From Thermoflexibacter sp. (GTDB lineage Bacteria; Bacteroidota; Bacteroidia; Cytophagales; Thermoflexibacteraceae): 11,083 nt of DNA. The stretch's first letter is position 1; every line of letters begins with the position of its first letter. The stretch covers positions 1 through 11,083 of the forward strand of contig JALOMS010000097.1 in NCBI GenBank assembly GCA_025455345.1, given 5' to 3'. Shown piece after piece: positions 6,907-11,083 of this stretch. The position numbers and the translations under genes were made by a program. Under the pieces are notes generated by a model, which worked only from the letters and a program-made list of their open reading frames with translations, did not search any database and was not told the DNA's origin.

Positions 6907-7068
6907 GTAGTATTAATAGTTAGACAGCCGATAGAAAGTTTTTTCAATTGGTTAAATGAAAAGACAGGCATACAATCTGCAAGTAAAGTTCGTTCTGAAA
7001 CAGGGCTATACCAACATTGTTATGGTAAACTTGTCATTGCTTTGTCTTTTCTAATTTTCAACCCTTGA
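6907..7068 (+). pseudogene. C-terminal remnant of a DDE transposase
   Basis: A 53-codon open frame with no start ends at TGA. It begins VVLIVRQPIESFFNWLNEKT and continues through GIQSASKVRSETGLY and YGKLVIALSFLIFNP. This matches the end of a Bacteroidota IS4/IS5-like DDE transposase group, whose C-terminus reads roughly RQPIESFFNWL-x-KT-x-IQ-x-ASKVRS. The Glu of QPIE is probably the last catalytic acid. An in-frame TAA at 6904-6906 and the absence of any upstream transposase sequence show that only the tail remains. I could not identify the terminal inverted repeats. The remnant separates divergent eboE from the DUF4174 gene and implies a past insertion and deletion here. Confidence 0.75.
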
Positions 7069-7138
7069 TTCGCATATACTTACATAGAAAAACTAAAACA
7101 TAATTTCTATTTAAAGGGTTTTATCAAGAGATTATAAC

Positions 7139-7168
7139 ATGAATATCAAATCAGTAAGTAATGAATAA
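7139..7168 (+). other. Nine-codon upstream ORF overlapping the DUF4174 start
   Basis: ATG at 7139 opens a frame of nine codons (MNIKSVSNE) whose TAA (7166-7168) overlaps the first eight bases of the DUF4174 gene in another frame. It could couple or dampen translation of that gene. It could also be accidental, as no ribosome binding site is evident for either start. Confidence 0.15.
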
Positions 7169-7592
7169 AATCATAAAAATAGTTTTTCTCTTATCTACTC
7201 CTATAATTGCGTTTAGCCAAGAGGAGGATTACTTACAAGAGTATCTTTGGAAAAATCGTATCCTGCTTATTTTTACCAAATCAGAGCAAGATATTGATTA
7301 TCAAGAGCAAATGAAGCTAATGAATCTATCACAAAAAGGGCTTTCAGAAAGAAACTTGATAGTTTTTTCTATTTTTGATAAACAAGGAAAAACATCTACT
7401 AACAAAGAAGTATCTACTTATTTATGCAAAAAGCTTCGACAAAAATTTGAAGTGGACAAAGATATTTTTACCGTAATATTAATCGGCAAAGACGGAGGGG
7501 AAAAATACAGAAGTAAGGCAGTGATTACTGATAAACAACTTTTTGCTATCATAGACGCTATGCCCATGAGAAAAGCAGAAATGAAGCATTAG
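7161..7592 (+). CDS. DUF4174-containing secreted protein
   Basis: The 143-residue protein matches DUF4174, a small domain of unknown function found in exported proteins of Proteobacteria and Bacteroidota. Residues 1-19 form a signal peptide with probable cleavage near AFS-QEED, so the mature protein is periplasmic or outer-envelope. Typical family features are WKNRILLIF (30-38), a middle SERNLIVFSIFD strand (62-73), VILIGKDGGEKYRS (105-118) and the ending LFAIIDAMPMRKAEM (127-141). The domain resembles thioredoxin-fold small proteins in its LIGKDGG strand, but no CXXC pair is present (one Cys, at 89). The gene stands alone: a transposase stump lies upstream and a shared terminator downstream. 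No TAnnTTTG box was found. The function is unknown. Confidence 0.85.
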   Translation: MNKIIKIVFLLSTPIIAFSQEEDYLQEYLWKNRILLIFTKSEQDIDYQEQMKLMNLSQKGLSERNLIVFSIFDKQGKTSTNKEVSTYLCKKLRQKFEVDKDIFTVILIGKDGGEKYRSKAVITDKQLFAIIDAMPMRKAEMKH

Positions 7593-7628
7593 TGTAGATA
7601 CTTTATAAAATACTCATAATCAAAAATT

Positions 7629-7663
7629 TAACTCTATAAGACTCAATGAATCTTATAGAGTTA
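7629..7663. terminator. Bidirectional intrinsic terminator
   Basis: TAACTCTATAAGA (7629-7641) is the exact reverse complement of TCTTATAGAGTTA (7651-7663), giving a 13-bp stem around a 9-nt loop. T-rich sequence follows on the plus strand (TTATTATTGCCTTTT), and TTAAATTTTTG follows on the minus strand. It sits between two convergent genes, the DUF4174 gene ending at 7592 and the BNR gene ending at 7702, and can serve both. Confidence 0.8.
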
Positions 7664-7701
7664 TTATTGCCTTTTCCCAAATTTGCCTACTGAAATCTTT
7701 T

Positions 7702-8913
7702 CTAAATTGATGTGCTTACTCTTTTCCACCTCACTAACTCCTCGCCGCTTATATTCTCAATCCATGCGACTATGAAACTCTCCTTGTCCGAATTGATGAC
7801 CACAGAGAACTTGGCAAATGCGTTGGGCGGTGTTATCGGGATTACCTGATTCGTAGGCTTGATTTGGGCATAAATTGCTGAATAATAGATTTCATTTTCC
7901 ACTTTATCCTCGTTGTAAACCAATACCTGCTTTTCTGAATCCAAGAGCGAAAGTTGTATATTTTTGCCACTGGAAGAAATGAGTGTTTTCTGCGCTTTTT
8001 TGTTTTTTATGTCCAAAGAAGCGTAATAAATACCCCTCTCTTTTGCGCCTGTAAACCAAGTGGCATAGATGTTTTTGCCATTGCTGACCACATCGGGTCC
8101 GTTGTGAGGGCAACCATTAATGTTCCAACTGTCGCCACTGAAACAGGTAGGTGCGCTAAAAGTTTTGCCGTTGTCCGAAGAAGTTACCACCGAAATATCT
8201 CTGATGTTATTTTCTAAAATATCTCGGTAAACAATGCTGATATTGCCTTTTTCATCACTGAAAATTGCCGTTCTGCAACACTGACAAGCAACGCTATCCA
8301 CGTCTATTTCGCCTACAAATTCATTTTTGGAATTGGTTTGGGCAAACTTAACAGGTCTTCCACTCTTGTTGGATTCTCCCAACCAAGTAATTCCCACTTC
8401 GCCATTTTTCAAGGTCGTGATGTCAAAGAAAGAACGCCCTTGGTCGGGGGTTTGGTTTTGGTGAACCATCGCAGGAACAGACCAAGTTTTCCCATCATCT
8501 TGGGAGAAAGTATAGTAAATATTGCTTGCGTGTTTGTTTACTTCTGACTTTGCCTTCGTTTGATAAGCGGCAATGAGATTTCCATTCTTTTTAAAAGCAA
8601 TTTTAGGCATTCCTTCTATGTGCAGAGCGGCAGATTCTGGAATAGGAATGTTTATTTTTTCTCCAAAATCCTTGCTTTTTTTGTCATAAATAGCAAAAGA
8701 AAAGTATTTTTTCTGACTTGCCGTATCTTGCTCTGTAAAACATATTACAGGTATATTTTCTTGATTATGAAGTAAATGCACTGAATAGGCTTTTCTTCCT
8801 TTTTCAGAAATATGGCTTACTTCTTTTTCTTTGTTGGGGAAAAAGGCAACTAAAAGCAAAGCTGAAAGTAAACAGCCTGTGCCAATGATATTTTTTAATG
8901 TTCTATTTTTCAT
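7702..8913 (-). CDS. Membrane-anchored BNR/sialidase-fold protein with CQCC motif
   Basis: The 403-residue protein has a hydrophobic N-terminal segment (residues 9-26) acting as a signal or membrane anchor, so the rest faces the periplasm or outside. Two Asp-box (BNR) repeats are visible, SQDDGKTW (137-144) and SSDNGKTF (245-252), indicating a sialidase-type beta-propeller. I see no clear catalytic set for a true sialidase (the arginine triad, Tyr/Glu pair). The striking parts are ACQCCRT (209-215) and NGCPHNGPD (266-274), plus Cys257. Four to five Cys and a His in a propeller suggest a soft-metal site or disulphides; this is inference. The gene lies 117 nt downstream of a TonB-dependent receptor on the same strand with no promoter box between them, so they are probably co-transcribed. 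Automatic labels such as exo-alpha-sialidase would be misleading. Confidence 0.75.
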   Translation of the reverse strand: MKNRTLKNIIGTGCLLSALLLVAFFPNKEKEVSHISEKGRKAYSVHLLHNQENIPVICFTEQDTASQKKYFSFAIYDKKSKDFGEKINIPIPESAALHIEGMPKIAFKKNGNLIAAYQTKAKSEVNKHASNIYYTFSQDDGKTWSVPAMVHQNQTPDQGRSFFDITTLKNGEVGITWLGESNKSGRPVKFAQTNSKNEFVGEIDVDSVACQCCRTAIFSDEKGNISIVYRDILENNIRDISVVTSSDNGKTFSAPTCFSGDSWNINGCPHNGPDVVSNGKNIYATWFTGAKERGIYYASLDIKNKKAQKTLISSSGKNIQLSLLDSEKQVLVYNEDKVENEIYYSAIYAQIKPTNQVIPITPPNAFAKFSVVINSDKESFIVAWIENISGEELVRWKRVSTSI

Positions 8914-8926
8914 GGCATTATCTTTT

Positions 8927-8955
8927 TAATATTATTTGTTTCCTGTAAAATTATT
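8927..8955. repeat. Imperfect 29-bp direct repeat, copy 1
   Basis: On the minus strand this reads as a near copy (23 of 29 positions) of 9026-9054, the last codons of the TonB receptor. The copy contains AAT TTT ACA GGA AAC AAA TAA (Asn-Phe-Thr-Gly-Asn-Lys-stop), matching the receptor end Asn-Phe-Thr-Gly-Lys-Lys-stop. It lies just upstream of the BNR gene. Confidence 0.55.
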
Positions 8956-8960
8956 TTAGG

Positions 8961-9016
8961 TCAGCAATTTGTCAGACACCTTCAAAGTGTCTGACAAATG
9001 AAAAAATCCTTGCTGA
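8961..9016. repeat. Nested palindrome between receptor and BNR genes
   Basis: ATTTGTCAGACAC (8967-8979) pairs exactly with GTGTCTGACAAAT (8987-8999) around a 7-nt loop. TCAGCAA (8961-8967) and TTGCTGA (9010-9016) form an outer inverted repeat around it. It begins 15 nt after the receptor stop, and no T-tract follows. It may therefore protect the receptor mRNA 3' end or attenuate read-through into the BNR gene rather than fully terminate. Confidence 0.65.
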
Positions 9017-9025
9017 TTGAGAGTA

Positions 9026-9054
9026 CAATCTTATTTTTTCCCTGTAAAATTGTA
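9026..9054. repeat. Imperfect 29-bp direct repeat, copy 2
   Basis: This copy covers the last seven codons and stop of the TonB receptor plus five bases. Its partner is 8927-8955, on the other side of the palindrome. Confidence 0.55.
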
Positions 9055-11083
9055 TTGGATACCACAAACAAAAGTACGTGGAGCCGCAGGCGTAAAAGTG
9101 GCTCTGTCTGTTGCATTATTGCCTCGTGAAGCACTGGAAGCATAGAGTTCGTCTGTCAAATTCATAATATTGGTAAAAACTTCAATGCCTTTCCATTGAT
9201 AACCCGCCCTGAAATTCAGCAAGTGATAACCTTCGTACTTGACCGTATTGATTTGATTTTGATACCAAGAAGATACCCTCTGCCACTCCAAAGCGGCACG
9301 AAAACCTTTAAGCCAAGTAGGGTAATAGTTCAGCTCTGTGTTCCAAGTCCAGCGAGGCGAAGAAGGCATATCAAAGCCTGCTAAGTTTCGCAGTGCGTCC
9401 GTTTGGCGATTGCTCACTACGAAGTCCTCAAAGCGGTGAATGGCAGTAGTCCCGCCCCAACGGAAGAAAATTTGTGGGGAAGGCTTGTAAGTCAGGCTCA
9501 GTTCCAATCCTCTGTGCAAAGTTTTTCCCGCAGATTGGTAATCAAAAGAGTTATCTGGCTGGCGAATATTGAGCAGTTCGTTCGTTCCATTCATCTGATA
9601 AAAAGCCCAATCTACGTAAATTTGATTTTTTAAGACTGCAAACCACCCACCCACTTCATAGTTTTGGAAGCGCGCAGGTTCGAGATTGTAATAAAATTCG
9701 GCAGGATTAGTATTGGGTTTTCTACGGAAAATAGCCGTAACCCCAGGAGGTGAAAATCCTTGTGAATAGTTGGCATACAAGCCTTTATCCTTGCCCAAGT
9801 CGTAGGTAACTCCTATTTTGGGTGTAAGTTGGCTGTATGTCTTGTTGCCCGAAGTTTTGTCTAAATAGTTATCATAATCCAAAGACATACGGTCATAGCG
9901 CGCACCCAAAGAGAAGCGCAGATTGGGCATAGGTGCAAAGTCGTACTGCAAATAACCTGCACTATTTTTGATATAGGCTTGATAGTTAGCTATCTGAATA
10001 TCAGGTCTTTCTGCCTTTATTGTGTATTTTTCCACCGACCTTTTGTCAGGACGCAATTGTGCATTGAGGTCTATCTGATAAGACCAATAATTATTGGGAG
10101 AATAGTCAAATACACTGCCTACAATCAATTTTGAGTCTAAAAAATCAAATTTTTGGCTGTGTTGGGCAATGATACCATAACTTTTAAAATTATTGGAATT
10201 GATTTCCCCCCTTGCAGTAGGCGCACCCACTGTCCATCGAATGGCATAGGAAGGGTTTTGTCCATGCTCATTAAAGCGGTTAAACAGTGTAACAAAGGTT
10301 TGCGAACCCTTGCCCCAATCATGCTCTAAGGTTAAGCGGCTACGAGAAGCCTCTGACTTGCGATAGGTAAAATCCGAAGTGCTGACGTACTGGCGGTTAT
10401 AAAAAGCGATACTATCCACACTACCAGACATTTGTGAGTTGTACTTGGCATACATTCCCGTAGCTATCAGCCTTGTTTTGGGGGAAAGATGATACTCCAA
10501 ACGTAGATTTACTGAATTTTTGTCATAATTGGAGTTAGCAAGCCAAGAGTTTCGCTGTGAGCTACTTAGCCCTCCTACATACACCCCAAACTTGCCTACT
10601 CTTGCACCTGCACCAAATTGGAGGCGTTGGAAACCCCATTGGTCTGCCTGCAACCCTATGCGAGCGGTAGGTACTGCCGTAGGTCTTTGGGTGATAAAAT
10701 TGATAGCTCCACCTACTGCTTCTGCTCCATAAATAGAAGAAACAGGTCCTTTTACTACCTCTACCGAACTGATAGCCAATTGGTTAATTTCTAAAAGTGC
10801 ATTGTGATTGAATACGCCCAAAGGACGGATGGGTACGCCATCTTCCATATAAAGATAGTAACCCGATGTAGTCATTGGTTGGCGAATGGACATAGAGTGC
10901 TGTTCATTGTTAAGGTTTACCATCAGCACACCTGCCGTTTTATTGATAATTTCATACACACTGATAGGTTTGGTTTCCTCTATCAGCTTAGGCGAAAGTT
11001 TAGAAATCGCAATCGGAGTTTGGGTTCGCAAACCTGCTTCCCTATTTGCTGTAACTACCACAGATTGTAGTGTTTCCACCGCA
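9031..11083 (-). CDS. TonB-dependent outer-membrane receptor, 5' end missing
   Basis: The visible 683 or more residues cover the plug and complete beta-barrel of a TonB-dependent receptor, which imports metal chelates or other scarce nutrients across the outer membrane using TonB/ExbBD energy. ETLQSVVVTANRE at the start is the TonB-box-like junction. Plug signatures are MSIRQP (63-68), YLYMEDGVPIRPLGVFNHN (75-93), VEVVKGPVSSIYGAEA (106-121) and GGAINFITQRP (123-133). The rest is an alternating aromatic barrel ending YNFTGKK. A GTG at 11079 is not the true start: the frame stays open to the window edge and lacks a signal peptide, so that part lies beyond 11083. In Bacteroidota a carboxypeptidase-like domain often precedes the plug; I cannot tell if one is present. 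No SusD partner is seen downstream. It probably forms an operon with the BNR gene. The substrate is unknown; iron or another metal is plausible. Confidence 0.9.
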   Translation of the reverse strand, partial: AVETLQSVVVTANREAGLRTQTPIAISKLSPKLIEETKPISVYEIINKTAGVLMVNLNNEQHSMSIRQPMTTSGYYLYMEDGVPIRPLGVFNHNALLEINQLAISSVEVVKGPVSSIYGAEAVGGAINFITQRPTAVPTARIGLQADQWGFQRLQFGAGARVGKFGVYVGGLSSSQRNSWLANSNYDKNSVNLRLEYHLSPKTRLIATGMYAKYNSQMSGSVDSIAFYNRQYVSTSDFTYRKSEASRSRLTLEHDWGKGSQTFVTLFNRFNEHGQNPSYAIRWTVGAPTARGEINSNNFKSYGIIAQHSQKFDFLDSKLIVGSVFDYSPNNYWSYQIDLNAQLRPDKRSVEKYTIKAERPDIQIANYQAYIKNSAGYLQYDFAPMPNLRFSLGARYDRMSLDYDNYLDKTSGNKTYSQLTPKIGVTYDLGKDKGLYANYSQGFSPPGVTAIFRRKPNTNPAEFYYNLEPARFQNYEVGGWFAVLKNQIYVDWAFYQMNGTNELLNIRQPDNSFDYQSAGKTLHRGLELSLTYKPSPQIFFRWGGTTAIHRFEDFVVSNRQTDALRNLAGFDMPSSPRWTWNTELNYYPTWLKGFRAALEWQRVSSWYQNQINTVKYEGYHLLNFRAGYQWKGIEVFTNIMNLTDELYASSASRGNNATDRATFTPAAPRTFVCGIQYNFTGKK

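Noticed and set aside
7702..8913. Calling the BNR protein a true sialidase acting on a glycan substrate
   Set aside because: Only the propeller Asp boxes are seen. The arginine triad and nucleophile are not evident and no glycan-use genes adjoin.
11077..11079. GTG as start codon of the TonB receptor
   Set aside because: The frame is open to the window edge, and the sequence begins at the TonB-box/plug junction without a signal peptide. The true start lies outside.
9031..11083. SusC-type polysaccharide receptor
   Set aside because: No SusD-like gene follows, and the plug and end of the barrel look like the smaller metal/siderophore-type receptors.
1..11083. CRISPR arrays, tRNA and rRNA genes
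   Set aside because: I saw no regularly spaced repeats, cloverleaf sequence or ribosomal RNA signatures on either strand.

Overview
The window reads as chromosomal DNA of a member of the Bacteroidota, probably of the Cytophagales type. It is AT-rich, most starts lack a Shine-Dalgarno sequence and have A-rich leaders, and several genes are preceded by the Bacteroidota -7 box TAnnTTTG. It also carries a large TonB-dependent receptor, an ArnT/PMT-type glycosyltransferase and an EboE-type protein. The genus cannot be fixed from the sequence.

Layout. Positions 1-540 hold nothing I recognise; parts are clearly richer in G+C than what follows. From about 545 the DNA is strongly AT-rich. It starts with a small two-helix membrane protein (511-837, +) and a spacer with two strong hairpins. 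An Rpn-like PD-(D/E)XK nuclease (1186-2058, +) follows, then a 512-residue lipoprotein with its own promoter box (2103-3641, +). By eye this lipoprotein matches the cholesterol-dependent cytolysin fold along its whole length but lacks the undecapeptide and the Thr-Leu cholesterol pair. It is the most interesting gene here. Converging on it are an ArnT-like GT39 membrane glycosyltransferase (3666-5390, -) and an EboE-like TIM-barrel protein (5603-6814, -), each with the same upstream box (ATATTTTTGC).

Upstream of eboE lies the C-terminal stump of a DDE transposase (6907-7068, +). It is followed by a DUF4174 secreted protein (7161-7592, +) and a clear bidirectional terminator (7629-7663).

The right-hand part holds two minus-strand genes that look like one transport unit. 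They are a TonB-dependent receptor cut by the window edge (9031-11083) and, 117 bases downstream, a membrane-anchored BNR/sialidase-fold protein with a CQCC motif and a GCPHNG motif (7702-8913). The gap between them carries a long palindrome flanked by an imperfect 29-bp direct repeat. The repeat copies the last codons of the receptor, as if a tandem receptor end had decayed there.

Functional picture. The genes do not form one pathway. The window looks like a mosaic of envelope genes (receptor/BNR pair, glycosyltransferase, pore-former-like lipoprotein) interspersed with mobile-DNA traces (Rpn nuclease, transposase stump, palindromes).
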